Origin: an uncultured Eubacterium sp.
GTDB lineage: Bacteria > Bacillota > Clostridia > Lachnospirales > Lachnospiraceae
Length of the DNA stretch: 36,717 bases
Direction: 5' to 3'
Assembly (NCBI GenBank): GCA_900545725.1
Contig: URAI01000014.1
Location: 1-36,717 of the forward strand
Both the position numbers and the translations under genes were made by a program. Shown piece after piece: positions 7,380 through 16,097 of the stretch. Numbering within the stretch: the stretch's first letter is position 1; every line of letters begins with the position of its first letter. Under the pieces are notes generated by a model. That model made no database searches, was not told where the DNA came from, and saw only the letters and a program-made list of their open reading frames with translations.

Positions 7380-8717
7380 TTATCTCTTAAGATTAATAAG
7401 TTCTTCAAGCAATGTATCAGAAACTGTAATAATTCTTGAACTTGCCTGATATCCCCTCTGTGTAGTAATTAAAGTAGTAAACTCACTTGAAAGATCAACA
7501 TTAGACATTTCAAGATAACCAGACGTAATACTTCCACCTGTTGTAGATACATCAACACCAATACCATCAAATGTACCTGAGTTAAGTGTTGCAGAATAAA
7601 GGTTTTCACCTGTCTTTTCAAGACCTGCTGCATTAGCAAATGTTGCTACGGCAATCTGACCAATATATCTTACATCACCATTATTATAACTTGCAACCAG
7701 ATGTCCTGAACTATCAACACCCACGGATGTCATCTTACCGGCTGCCTTACCGGCAACTCTTGAAGGTTTCGCATCTGTTCCATCTCCTGTTATACCTCTT
7801 GAACTCTCAATCTTAGTTGATGAGTTATAACTTGTCATCTGTGAAGCGTCAATATATATACGTCTTTCATTACCTTCAGCCACACCAATATTTTCAAGAT
7901 CTATAGGATTAGTTCCATTTGGATCTTCAATTGTAAAATAAAGATTAGACATCGCTTCCATTGCAACACCATTATTAGCATTAAATGTGAAATCTCCACT
8001 TGCTGTTAATGTAAGTCCCGTTGCAACACCATTCTTTGTAATTGTTCCACCCGTTATGGTATAATGTGATTCAGCACCTGTTGTATCTGAATATTTAGCA
8101 GTTACGCTTGCCTGATACTCATTACCAACTGAATCATAGAAATATATTGTAAAATTCTGTGCATCTGAATCCTGGTTCTTAATATTACCACTAAGAGAAA
8201 TACCTGCTGTAGCTGTTGGGGATGTATATGTAAATTCAGGACTTGTAACATGTAAAGCTGATACCTGATCCTTTATAACATTACCATCATCATCAACCTG
8301 CCAGCCCATAACATTGGCACCACCTGATGTTACTAATGCACCATTAGCATCTACTGTAAAATCTCCGGCTCTTGTAAAATATGTAGAGCCTGAATTACTT
8401 ACTATAAAATATGATTCACCTGAAAGACATAAATCATATGGATTATCTGTTCTTTCTGTTGCTCCCTGTGTCGTAGAAGTTGATATTGAACCAACACTTG
8501 AACCAAGACCAATCTGCATTGCATTAGTACCACCCTTGCCAGTCTCTGCATTAGGACCTGTAGCTGTCTGTGTTGTCTGATAGTATACATCTTTAAAATT
8601 AACTGACTGTGATTTATAACCAACTGTATTAACATTTGAAATATTATTACCACTAACATCTAATCTTGTCTGGTGTGTTTTGATACCTGATACACCAGAG
8701 AAAAGTGATCTCATCAT
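7380..8717 (-). CDS. flgE: Flagellar hook protein FlgE
   Basis: FlgE polymerises into the hook, the flexible joint between rod and filament. The 445-residue product starts MMRSLFSGVSGIKTHQ and continues with the rod/hook family N-terminal motif GNNISNVNTVGYK. It ends with the matching C-terminal motif around LITTQRGYQASSRIITVSD. The middle holds the hook-specific domains (FTRAGDFTVDANGALV). It is rich in Ser, Thr, Gly and Asn, as expected for an exported polymer subunit. The first ATG is preferred because GGAGG lies 9 nt before it. It is followed by a hairpin and a long gap. Confidence 0.96.
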   Translation of the reverse strand: MMRSLFSGVSGIKTHQTRLDVSGNNISNVNTVGYKSQSVNFKDVYYQTTQTATGPNAETGKGGTNAMQIGLGSSVGSISTSTTQGATERTDNPYDLCLSGESYFIVSNSGSTYFTRAGDFTVDANGALVTSGGANVMGWQVDDDGNVIKDQVSALHVTSPEFTYTSPTATAGISLSGNIKNQDSDAQNFTIYFYDSVGNEYQASVTAKYSDTTGAESHYTITGGTITKNGVATGLTLTASGDFTFNANNGVAMEAMSNLYFTIEDPNGTNPIDLENIGVAEGNERRIYIDASQMTSYNSSTKIESSRGITGDGTDAKPSRVAGKAAGKMTSVGVDSSGHLVASYNNGDVRYIGQIAVATFANAAGLEKTGENLYSATLNSGTFDGIGVDVSTTGGSITSGYLEMSNVDLSSEFTTLITTQRGYQASSRIITVSDTLLEELINLKR

Positions 8718-8876
8718 AATATTTTTCCTCCATTACTTATATACGCAATATAACTGAAACAATTATATAAATATCTTATTAAATACTCATATTATTTATC
8801 GCATTAAGTATTAACCTTATATACTTATTATTTCCTCTGTCATTCAGAAATAAATTCAGCCTCCATTACGGTCCAG

Positions 8877-9305
8877 CTAGATTATCACTGCTCCATCTAT
8901 ATTGGTATAAATATTATTTTCATTATTATTCTGATCCATGGCAGTTATAACCGTCTTGCTTTGAGTATTAACTATAAATGCCATATTATCCATTAAAATC
9001 AATGACTCCTTAATTCCTTTTGAAGATGCCTTATCAGTTCCTTCTTCAAGTCTGTTCATCTGCTCTGATGTAAGCTGTATATCTCTTTCATCAAGTCTTT
9101 CTCCTGCATGTTTCGTAAACTTAAGCTTACTATTAGCATTAGATTCATCAATAGCTGCCTCTATACTTTTTTTGCTATTTAATATGCTTGCAAATGAACC
9201 GGCTCCTGCCAAACTATTCTGACCTGAATTATTACTTTTACGGTTGCACCTTCCTGTTACCTGTTCTATCGAATTGTAACTACCTGATACAATTTTATTA
9301 ATCAT
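8877..9305 (-). CDS. TIGR02530 family flagellar operon protein
   Basis: This is a 142-residue protein of the family found between flgD and flgE in many Bacillus and Clostridium flagellar operons; its function is not established. The recognisable core is about residues 60-140: LKFTKHAGERLDERDIQLTS, then a short helix, then the MAFIVNTQSKTVITAMD strands. The N-terminal 55 residues are low-complexity and rich in Asn and Ser. Position and core motif agree. After the stop, 159 nt separate it from flgE; that gap has only a weak imperfect hairpin (8828-8853). Confidence 0.85.
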   Translation of the reverse strand: MINKIVSGSYNSIEQVTGRCNRKSNNSGQNSLAGAGSFASILNSKKSIEAAIDESNANSKLKFTKHAGERLDERDIQLTSEQMNRLEEGTDKASSKGIKESLILMDNMAFIVNTQSKTVITAMDQNNNENNIYTNIDGAVII

Positions 9306-9347
9306 AATTCATATCCTCAAAACTTTCTTATGTACAACAAACTACAT

Positions 9348-9860
9348 CTATGAATCAGACTTTTCTGATGATGATGTCTTATCAAAATACTTCTTATAAT
9401 AATCAGAATCCATCACCGTATCAAGATCGTCAAGATCATACATCTTATCACCAATTCCTAAATATATCTTTCCACTGACCTTCTGCCAGTAATCAACTTT
9501 ACCAACGATATATCCTTCTTTTGTAAGATCCGTCTTCATCATAACTTCTGTTCCAACAAGACCGGCAGCCATCTGTTCCTCAGTCTTATCCTGCATCTGC
9601 GTAGTTGCCTCAACTTGTGTAAATACAGCCATCTGCGCAATATACTGTGTATTATCAGTTGGCTCAAGTGGATCCTGACACTGCATCTGTGTAACTAAGA
9701 GCTTAAGAAACTCATCCACATCAAGTGTTGATTTACCTTTAGATGTATCCGATGACTTAGTTGAACTTAACTTAGACGACTGTGTGGAAGTAGTTGTTGT
9801 AGATGCCTTACCATCACTATTAATCTTTGACCATACAATACCATCTGTATTAATCGCCAT
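9348..9860 (-). CDS. flgD: Flagellar hook assembly scaffold FlgD
   Basis: FlgD caps the growing hook and is needed for FlgE polymerisation. The 170-residue product has a Ser/Thr-rich N-terminus, then the conserved block LDVDEFLKLLVTQMQCQDPLEP followed by TQYIAQMAVFTQVEATTQM (about residues 47-85). The C-terminal part (VDYWQKVSGKIYLGIGDKMYDLDDL) is short compared with enterobacterial FlgD, which is usual in Firmicutes. The ATG has AAGGAG 6 nt upstream. It lies between fliK and the TIGR02530 gene. Confidence 0.95.
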   Translation of the reverse strand: MAINTDGIVWSKINSDGKASTTTTSTQSSKLSSTKSSDTSKGKSTLDVDEFLKLLVTQMQCQDPLEPTDNTQYIAQMAVFTQVEATTQMQDKTEEQMAAGLVGTEVMMKTDLTKEGYIVGKVDYWQKVSGKIYLGIGDKMYDLDDLDTVMDSDYYKKYFDKTSSSEKSDS

Positions 9861-9936
9861 ATATAACTCCTTTCATGTATTACTTATATTTTGTATTTTA
9901 ATTTTACAATATTAAATGTTACATAAGCCATAAAAT

Positions 9937-11394
9937 CTAAGCTGTGTATTCTACACTGCTGTTTTCATTCTGAATCAGATTATCAATAAGTTCATCACTT
10001 TCTTCTGACATTTCTTCAAAATCCTCAAGTCTGACAGCCTTCCTTGTTCCTTTGGAATGCTTTCCCTGTTCTGAATCATTTCCTTTAAGATTCTGTCCAC
10101 TTTCAAATGAATGACTCTGAACCGTAACTTCTACAGCTTCAATCTTGATTCCCTGATTTTCAAAATTATCTTTTAAAGTGTTAATCTGGCTTTCTATAGC
10201 TTTTTTAACCTGTTCATTCTGCGCAACTATCTCAGCCGTAATCACACCACTTTTAGATGTTACATTTAACGTAACCTTTCCAAGATGTTCCGGATTTAAC
10301 TGAATCTCCATACTCTGAACAACATTATTTCCTGTAACCTTGACAGAATTAATTATCTGCTTTATAACATCAGCCCCATTAACCGTCTGTGTTGTCGTAG
10401 TGTTCATAACTTCTTCAAATGAATTCTGAATACTCTGTACAAGATTCGATGATATTTCAGATACAGTTGTTTTTACATCGGATGACTTATCTGAGCCGTT
10501 ATATCCCTTCATATTGTCTGATGACTTGTTATCTGACTGAATTGTAATCTTCTTTTCTACAGATTGTGAAATATTATCTAAAGTATCTTCATTAACTGAA
10601 TTAACATCTTCATTATCACCTGTCATCTTATCTGATGCATTAGTCTGTACGTTTTCCTCTGTCCTGATATCATCCACAACTGTCTTATCATCCACAACTG
10701 TCTTATCATCCACAACAGCTGCACTATTAGTCATATTATCATTGATAAAATCTTTAATCTGTTCAATGCTCATGCCTGTATCTTCAGATAAATTATCAAC
10801 CGCTTGTTCAACTGTCGAAATAATATTCTGAAAACTCTGTGTAAGAGCAGCATCTGTAATAATATCCATTGCATCCTGCGTCCCTGTTACTTCCATAAAT
10901 ATATCTGCAATATTCTGTGACTGTAAAAGATCTGCATTTGTAAGCCCAAGTATGCTCATTACTTCTTCCAGTTTATCATCAGAAATATCAAGTTCATCCT
11001 TTATTGAATCCTTTATATCCTGAACTGCCTGATTAACCTTAGAAGCCTTGTCTGATATATTAGACAAGGATGAAGAAGTGCTGCTTTTAACATTCTTATC
11101 TGTATCTTTTGATATAGATGCCTTATCAGTACTGTCTGTCTGGATATTCTTATATGTATCTTTTGACTTTGTGTCAGATTTCGTAGTTTTACACACTTGT
11201 GATGTAATATTAAGATTATTCTTGTTCGATGTCATACTCTTGTCATTATTGACAGATGAACCAATGTTTGAATACATCGCTCCTGTCATAGCCTTCCGAA
11301 AATCAGAACTTCCTCTTGATACAGTACTAACAATATCCACCGTACCTGCTGACGCTCCCGTTCTACCTAATGCCTGTATACCTGTTCCTGCCAT
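9937..11394 (-). CDS. fliK: Flagellar hook-length control protein FliK
   Basis: FliK is the secreted ruler that switches export specificity when the hook is complete. The 485-residue product has a long Asp/Ser/Lys/Thr-rich, low-complexity N-terminal and central part. The conserved C-terminal Flg_hook domain (about 350-430) contains MEIQLNPEHLGKVTLNVT and the VTVQSHSFE strand. A short in-frame tandem repeat (VVDDKT) lies in the middle. The ATG is preceded by AAAGGAGGA. It sits between the MotE-like gene and flgD, the expected position. Confidence 0.93.
   Translation of the reverse strand: MAGTGIQALGRTGASAGTVDIVSTVSRGSSDFRKAMTGAMYSNIGSSVNNDKSMTSNKNNLNITSQVCKTTKSDTKSKDTYKNIQTDSTDKASISKDTDKNVKSSTSSSLSNISDKASKVNQAVQDIKDSIKDELDISDDKLEEVMSILGLTNADLLQSQNIADIFMEVTGTQDAMDIITDAALTQSFQNIISTVEQAVDNLSEDTGMSIEQIKDFINDNMTNSAAVVDDKTVVDDKTVVDDIRTEENVQTNASDKMTGDNEDVNSVNEDTLDNISQSVEKKITIQSDNKSSDNMKGYNGSDKSSDVKTTVSEISSNLVQSIQNSFEEVMNTTTTQTVNGADVIKQIINSVKVTGNNVVQSMEIQLNPEHLGKVTLNVTSKSGVITAEIVAQNEQVKKAIESQINTLKDNFENQGIKIEAVEVTVQSHSFESGQNLKGNDSEQGKHSKGTRKAVRLEDFEEMSEESDELIDNLIQNENSSVEYTA
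10669..10716 (-). repeat. 18-bp tandem repeat in fliK, 2.7 copies
   Basis: The plus-strand unit ATCATCCACAACTGTCTT occurs at 10669 and 10687, with a 12-nt third copy from 10705. It encodes VVDDKT repeated in frame in the low-complexity part of FliK. Identical copies suggest a recent slippage expansion. Confidence 0.85.
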
Positions 11395-11431
11395 ATAATC
11401 CTCCTTTCGTAATTTTATTTATATAAATTCA

Positions 11432-11461
11432 ATATATCGGACATCAGCCTGCCCGACATAT
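11432..11461 (-). promoter_or_regulatory. Intercistronic hairpin between the MotE-like gene and fliK
   Basis: The minus-strand RNA can form a 12-bp stem, ATATGTCGGGCA with TGTCCGATATAT, over a 6-nt loop. Two of the pairs are G-U, so it is fully paired only in RNA from this strand. It lies 37 nt before the fliK start and is not followed by a U-run. An RNA processing or stability element is therefore likelier than a terminator. Confidence 0.5.
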
Positions 11462-11499
11462 CAAAATTATACCATCTTTACTTTGATAAAAGTATAGTC

Positions 11500-12279
11500 C
11501 TATGGATACATTACTTTAGTAATCTTAGCCGCAAACAGCGGTGTCATCTCTGCCATAATAGCCGCTCTCTTAGATGATGCCATGTTTTTAAGAATCTTAG
11601 ATACAAGATCTGTATCACCTGTCATCTCCTCTAATATCTGTGCCGCATTCGCAGGCTCCATCTTACTATATGTTTCTGCCCAGTCCTTGACCTGCTGTGA
11701 ATATTGCAGCTTCTGTACCACTTCTTTATAAAGCTGTGCCGCATTGTCAGCATCTATTGATTCATACCATTTTTTATATTCTGATACATCTGGCGCATTA
11801 TCCGCATATACAACTTCTCTGTCGAATTCATCTTTAAGCTGATCATAATAAGCCTGTTTATCTTCAAACTGCTTCAACCTGTCAATCTCTGCCTGCATAT
11901 CAGCTACAGTCCGTGATGATGCTGCACCTGAATTCTTATAATCATCAACCTCCTTTTCAAGCTCTTTTATCCTTGCAAGGGCTTCCGGAAGTGTTTTATA
12001 CTGGCTTCCTTCCTCTTCAGCTATCTGTTCATCTGTTGCATCCGGCAGAATCATACTGATTACAGGAACATTTTTAAGATAAGGTCTTAACATGCTTCCT
12101 ATGCCACCAACATCCATCTTAATGAGAATGGCAAATATCGCAAGCCATATCGCAATAATAATAATTGCAACAAGAAAGCCCATCAGCTTTCCACCCTTTT
12201 CCTGACCTATTGGTTCTCCATTTTCATCAAGTTCAATATCATCCGTATTAATCTCGTCTTTTGATTTCTTTCTAGCCAT
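11500..12279 (-). CDS. MotE-like flagellar protein (MgtE N-domain type, YlxF position)
   Basis: This protein has a cytoplasmic acidic N-terminus and a single membrane segment at about residues 33-54 (MGFLVAIIIIAIWLAIFAIL). A predicted coiled coil covers about 100-150, and a C-terminal MgtE-N-like helical domain covers about 165-259 (WAETYSKMEPANAAQILEEM, then ILKNMASSKRAAIMAEM). MotE proteins are periplasmic chaperones of the MotC stator protein, and the Bacillus homologue YlxF lies between fliJ and fliK exactly as here. The start at 12279 follows AGGTGGG. The function in Firmicutes is inferred and not firmly known. Confidence 0.8.
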   Translation of the reverse strand: MARKKSKDEINTDDIELDENGEPIGQEKGGKLMGFLVAIIIIAIWLAIFAILIKMDVGGIGSMLRPYLKNVPVISMILPDATDEQIAEEEGSQYKTLPEALARIKELEKEVDDYKNSGAASSRTVADMQAEIDRLKQFEDKQAYYDQLKDEFDREVVYADNAPDVSEYKKWYESIDADNAAQLYKEVVQKLQYSQQVKDWAETYSKMEPANAAQILEEMTGDTDLVSKILKNMASSKRAAIMAEMTPLFAAKITKVMYP

Positions 12280-12330
12280 GTTCACCCACCTATTTCTTAG
12301 TTTGTAATGATCAATAGTTACGTTGTTAAA

Positions 12331-12777
12331 TTATTGATTATTGTCATTATAATTAAAGCTGACTAATTCATCTATTTCTTTTTTCTCCTGATCGTTAAGT
12401 TCCAGTTTAAATTCATCAAATGCCTTTTCTTTCAGTTTTTCATGAATCTTCCTGTCTTTCATCGCCTCACTCAGCTCATCTCTGGCTTTCTCAAGGTTCT
12501 TCTGTGCAACCCTGATCTGTACCGCCTGTTGTCTGACATATTCTTTTATTATCTTTGCCGCTTCGCTGCATCTTCTGATTTCAGAAACATTAACTACACC
12601 GATAGAATTTTCTTTCGCCTGTGTTTCATATTCCCTCATTCTGATTAAAAGCTTTCTCATCTTATCTTCTTCTAACTGAAGAGCTGCATTTTTCTCAGCA
12701 TAATTAGTCTTTGCCTGTGTTTCAAGTCTCATTTTTATGTCAAGAACATTCTGCATACGATAAATAAACTTAGCCAT
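12331..12777 (-). CDS. fliJ: Flagellar export chaperone FliJ
   Basis: FliJ is a small coiled-coil protein of the export ATPase complex, inserted in the FliI hexamer. The 148-residue product begins MAKFIYRMQNVLDIKMRLE, the usual FliJ opening, and is almost entirely helical and charged, with heptad-like patterns throughout. The ATG at 12777 has a weak GAGTGG upstream; a GTG three codons earlier is possible. It follows fliI and precedes the MotE-like gene. Confidence 0.88.
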   Translation of the reverse strand: MAKFIYRMQNVLDIKMRLETQAKTNYAEKNAALQLEEDKMRKLLIRMREYETQAKENSIGVVNVSEIRRCSEAAKIIKEYVRQQAVQIRVAQKNLEKARDELSEAMKDRKIHEKLKEKAFDEFKLELNDQEKKEIDELVSFNYNDNNQ

Positions 12778-12810
12778 ATTTACCACTCATTTCAATAATA
12801 CATGAATTTA

Positions 12811-14157
12811 CTATTTTTTTAAATCATCTGAATTAAGCAGCTGATCATAATCCGTAAATATATTCTCAAGCATATTAATTTCTTCATCAAAATTAAATTT
12901 TTCATCAGTAGTCTGCGTAAGAAATTCATTCACAGCATCTATTTTTGAAACTGCATAATCAATATTTTTATTAGATCCTTTTTTATATGCTCCAATATTA
13001 ATCAAATCTTCTGCTTCATTATATGTAGCCAGTACATTTTTAAGTCTGCCTGCCATCTTTTTATGTTCTTTGTCAGCTATCTGACTCATGCATCTTGATA
13101 TACTCTGCAAGACATCAATAGCAGGATAATGATTCTTATGTCCCAGCTTCCTTGAAAGCATTATATGACCATCGAGAATACTTCTTGCAGTATCTGTTAT
13201 CGGTTCATTAAAATCATCACCATCAACAAGAACCGTATACAGTCCTGTTATTGAACCCCTATCAGACATACCGGCTCTTTCTAACAGCTTAGGCATCTCA
13301 CTATATACACTTGGTGGATATCCTCTCGTAACCGGTGGTTCTCCAGAAGCAAGCCCGATTTCTCTTTGTGCCATTGAAAAACGCGTAAGAGAATCCATCA
13401 TAAGAAGAACATCTTTCCCCTGATCTCTGAAATACTCTGCAATAGCTGTTGCTGTCTTAGCCGCCTTATTTCTAATAAGAGCCGGCTTGTCAGATGTTGC
13501 AACAACAAGCACACTTCTTTTCATTCCTTCAGGTCCTAAATCCCTTTCAACAAACTCTCTTACTTCTCGTCCTCGTTCTCCTATAAGTGCAATAACGTTA
13601 ATATCAGCCTTTGTATTTCTTGCAAACATACCAAGCAATGTACTTTTTCCGACACCACTTCCTGCAAATATCCCAATACGCTGACCTTTCCCCACTGTCA
13701 TAAGACCATCAACTGCTTTAACTCCTAACGGCAGCACTTCACTTATAATAACCCTGTCCATAGGATCTGGCGGCTGTGCCTCAACCGAATACTCACTTGT
13801 AAGCTCAAGACTGTCACAATCCGTAGGATTACCAAGACCATCGAGTGTATGTCCTAGTATATTATCTCCAACCTTCACCTGTAATGGATGTTCCGTATTC
13901 TCAACTATACAGCCAGGTCCTATTCCTCCAACATTATCAAATGGCATAAGTAACACTCTCGAATCTCTAAAGCCTACTACTTCTGCATATAATTGTTGTG
14001 TTCCATCAGCAGAATGTATGATACACAAATCATTAAGTTTTGCATCCGGACCAACTGATTCAATTGTAAGACCTACAATCTTAGTAACCTTTCCCAACTT
14101 TTCATAAAAGGATCTGTCTATTAAATTATAATATTTTGCTTTATTAAATGCCGGCAA
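12811..14157 (-). CDS. fliI: Flagellum-specific ATPase FliI
   Basis: FliI energises flagellar protein export and resembles the F1-ATPase beta subunit. The 448-residue product has a P-loop GSGVGKST at 166-173, the family motif GERGREVREFVERDLGPEG, a Walker B strand LLMMDSLTRFSMAQREIGLA, and the PPVTRGYPPSVYSEMPKLLERAG block. The start is a TTG with GGAGG 7 nt upstream; the next in-frame ATG would cut conserved sequence. It lies between fliH and fliJ. Confidence 0.97.
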   Translation of the reverse strand: MPAFNKAKYYNLIDRSFYEKLGKVTKIVGLTIESVGPDAKLNDLCIIHSADGTQQLYAEVVGFRDSRVLLMPFDNVGGIGPGCIVENTEHPLQVKVGDNILGHTLDGLGNPTDCDSLELTSEYSVEAQPPDPMDRVIISEVLPLGVKAVDGLMTVGKGQRIGIFAGSGVGKSTLLGMFARNTKADINVIALIGERGREVREFVERDLGPEGMKRSVLVVATSDKPALIRNKAAKTATAIAEYFRDQGKDVLLMMDSLTRFSMAQREIGLASGEPPVTRGYPPSVYSEMPKLLERAGMSDRGSITGLYTVLVDGDDFNEPITDTARSILDGHIMLSRKLGHKNHYPAIDVLQSISRCMSQIADKEHKKMAGRLKNVLATYNEAEDLINIGAYKKGSNKNIDYAVSKIDAVNEFLTQTTDEKFNFDEEINMLENIFTDYDQLLNSDDLKK

Positions 14158-14187
14158 AACAATTCCTCCTATATACTTACTATATAG

Positions 14188-15027
14188 CTATATACAGCTT
14201 AAAAGCTTTATCTCTTTAATAAGATTATTTAATTCAATATCAAGGCTGCAATTAAATACTCCTGTATCCGTTTCTATTATACATTCTGAGCTTTTTAACG
14301 AAGCTTCCTGTACAACTTCAAGATTAACTTCACTAGACATGGCACAATATATCTTGCCCTGGTTATCAGCTACAAACTGATAATCCTCTGGTGATACCTT
14401 TATAACAAATTCATGGCTGTTATCAACATTTTTCATAACATTATTAATCAGATGTAATACAATCTCTTTATTATCCTCTGCAATTGTATGAGTAACTTTT
14501 TCAAACACATCCATCAATGTATTAACAAGATCCGGCTCTATCTCTTCTCTCATTTTGCTATACTGTTCTTCCAGTTCAGATACTTTGGCATTATATTCAT
14601 TCTCCAACTGCATAGCTTTATCATTGTATTCATTCTGTGCTGATAAAAGTCCTTCATTATAACCATTTTCATGAGCTTCACTCTGAACTTCTTCCGCTTG
14701 TCCTTTAGCTTCGCTTAAAATAATTTCTGCCTGTTTGTTAGCTTCATCTATAATATCATCCGCTTCCTGTCTGGCGTTATTTATAATGTCATCAGCACTT
14801 TCACTCTCTAGTGTTGCTGCCTGTGAAAGTCCGGCATCACTCATATCATCATCAACTTCGATAACGGGAGCATCAAGTCCATTAACAAAGCCATCAGAAT
14901 CCATTCTTTTTTTATTTTTTTCACTCAGTTCTGTAAAACTTTTAATTTTTTCTTTTAAGATTTCATTGTAATCAATTATTCGTTCTTCTTTATATACAGC
15001 ACTGCCTTTTTTCAGAATATTAGACAA
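14188..15027 (-). CDS. fliH: Flagellar assembly protein FliH
   Basis: FliH is the peripheral stalk and negative regulator of FliI, related to ATP-synthase b/delta subunits. The 279-residue product has a variable N-terminus, then a long, highly charged coiled coil (about 75-165, including ARQEADDIIDEANKQAEIIL). The C-terminal domain (about 180-275) contains IVLHLINNVMKN and CIIETDTGVFNCSLDIELN, typical of FliH. The TTG start overlaps the last 8 nt of fliG and has GGAGGT 10 nt upstream, suggesting translational coupling. Confidence 0.9.
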   Translation of the reverse strand: MSNILKKGSAVYKEERIIDYNEILKEKIKSFTELSEKNKKRMDSDGFVNGLDAPVIEVDDDMSDAGLSQAATLESESADDIINNARQEADDIIDEANKQAEIILSEAKGQAEEVQSEAHENGYNEGLLSAQNEYNDKAMQLENEYNAKVSELEEQYSKMREEIEPDLVNTLMDVFEKVTHTIAEDNKEIVLHLINNVMKNVDNSHEFVIKVSPEDYQFVADNQGKIYCAMSSEVNLEVVQEASLKSSECIIETDTGVFNCSLDIELNNLIKEIKLLSCI

Positions 15028-16051
15028 TTATCTCGTCACCTCCACCTCTGGCGATAACAATTTCTGCTGAATCTTCAAGCTTTCTTATAACATTAACAAT
15101 CTTCTGCTGTGCTTCCTCAACATCCTTCATTCGTACAGGTCCCATGAATTCCATATCTTCCTTAATCATTACAGCCAGACGCTTTGAAAGGTTATTAAGA
15201 ATAACATTCTGTACATCCTCATTTGCTCCCTTGAGTGCAAGTGCAAGATCTGAATTATCAACATCCCTAAGAACTCTCTGTATAGCTCTGTCGTCAAGTG
15301 AAAGAATATCTTCAAATACGAACATCTTCTTACGGATATCATCAGCAAGTTCAGGCTCTTCGATTTCAAGAGTTTCCATAATATTTTTTTCAGTACCTCT
15401 GTCAACAGAATTAAGAATATCAACAATGGCATCAACACCACCGACAATTGTATAATCCTGATTGACAAGTGATGAAAGCTTACGTTCAAGGACCTTTTCC
15501 ACCTGCTTTATCACATCAGGAGAAGTTCTATCCATCTGTGCTATTCTCTTGGCAACATCTGCCTGTTTTTCAGGTGGTAATGACGATATAACCATTGATG
15601 CCTGTGACGCAGGAAGATATGATAAAATCAATGCTATAGTCTGAGGATGTTCATCCTGTATAAAGTTAAGCAGCTGACTTGGATCTGTCTTTCTGATAAA
15701 TTCAAAAGGACGAACCTGTAAGCTCGCTGTAAGTTTTCCAATAACATCCCTTGCCTTGTCTTCTCCAAGAGCTTTTTCAAGAAGTTCCTTGGCATATGTA
15801 ATACCACCTTCTGCAATATACTGCTGCGCAAGGCATATTTCATAAAATTCATTCAATACCTGCTCCTTTGTCTGAGGTGACACACTGCTTGTATTGGCAA
15901 TTTCAAGTGTAAGCTGTTCAATTTCCTCTTCCTTTAAATGCTTAAACACCTGTGATGACTTTTCAGGTCCTAAAGCAATCAATAATATCGCTGCTTTTTT
16001 TACACCATCCATTCCTTTATCGCCCGATGACGTTCCTGCTCCCTTTGGCAT
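15020..16051 (-). CDS. fliG: Flagellar motor switch protein FliG
   Basis: FliG is the rotor protein that receives torque from MotA. The start giving MPKGAGTSSGDKGMDG is chosen because GGAG lies 8 nt before the ATG; an earlier GTG overlaps that site. The three helical domains are present: the N-domain (KKAAILLIALGPEKSSQVF), the middle domain with EHPQTIALILSYLP, and the C-domain with FEDILSLDDRAIQRVLRDVD and the charged torque helix. The length of 343 residues is normal. It lies between fliF and fliH and overlaps fliH. Confidence 0.97.
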   Translation of the reverse strand: MPKGAGTSSGDKGMDGVKKAAILLIALGPEKSSQVFKHLKEEEIEQLTLEIANTSSVSPQTKEQVLNEFYEICLAQQYIAEGGITYAKELLEKALGEDKARDVIGKLTASLQVRPFEFIRKTDPSQLLNFIQDEHPQTIALILSYLPASQASMVISSLPPEKQADVAKRIAQMDRTSPDVIKQVEKVLERKLSSLVNQDYTIVGGVDAIVDILNSVDRGTEKNIMETLEIEEPELADDIRKKMFVFEDILSLDDRAIQRVLRDVDNSDLALALKGANEDVQNVILNNLSKRLAVMIKEDMEFMGPVRMKDVEEAQQKIVNVIRKLEDSAEIVIARGGGDEIIV

Positions 16052-16097
16052 CTTTTTCACTCCATTTCATAGCTTTATAATTATTGTATATATTTAA

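Noticed and set aside
8780..8810. Possible sigma-28 promoter (GCGATAA) before flgE
   Set aside because: Only the -10-like part matches; no TAAA box at the expected distance, and the region is AT-rich.
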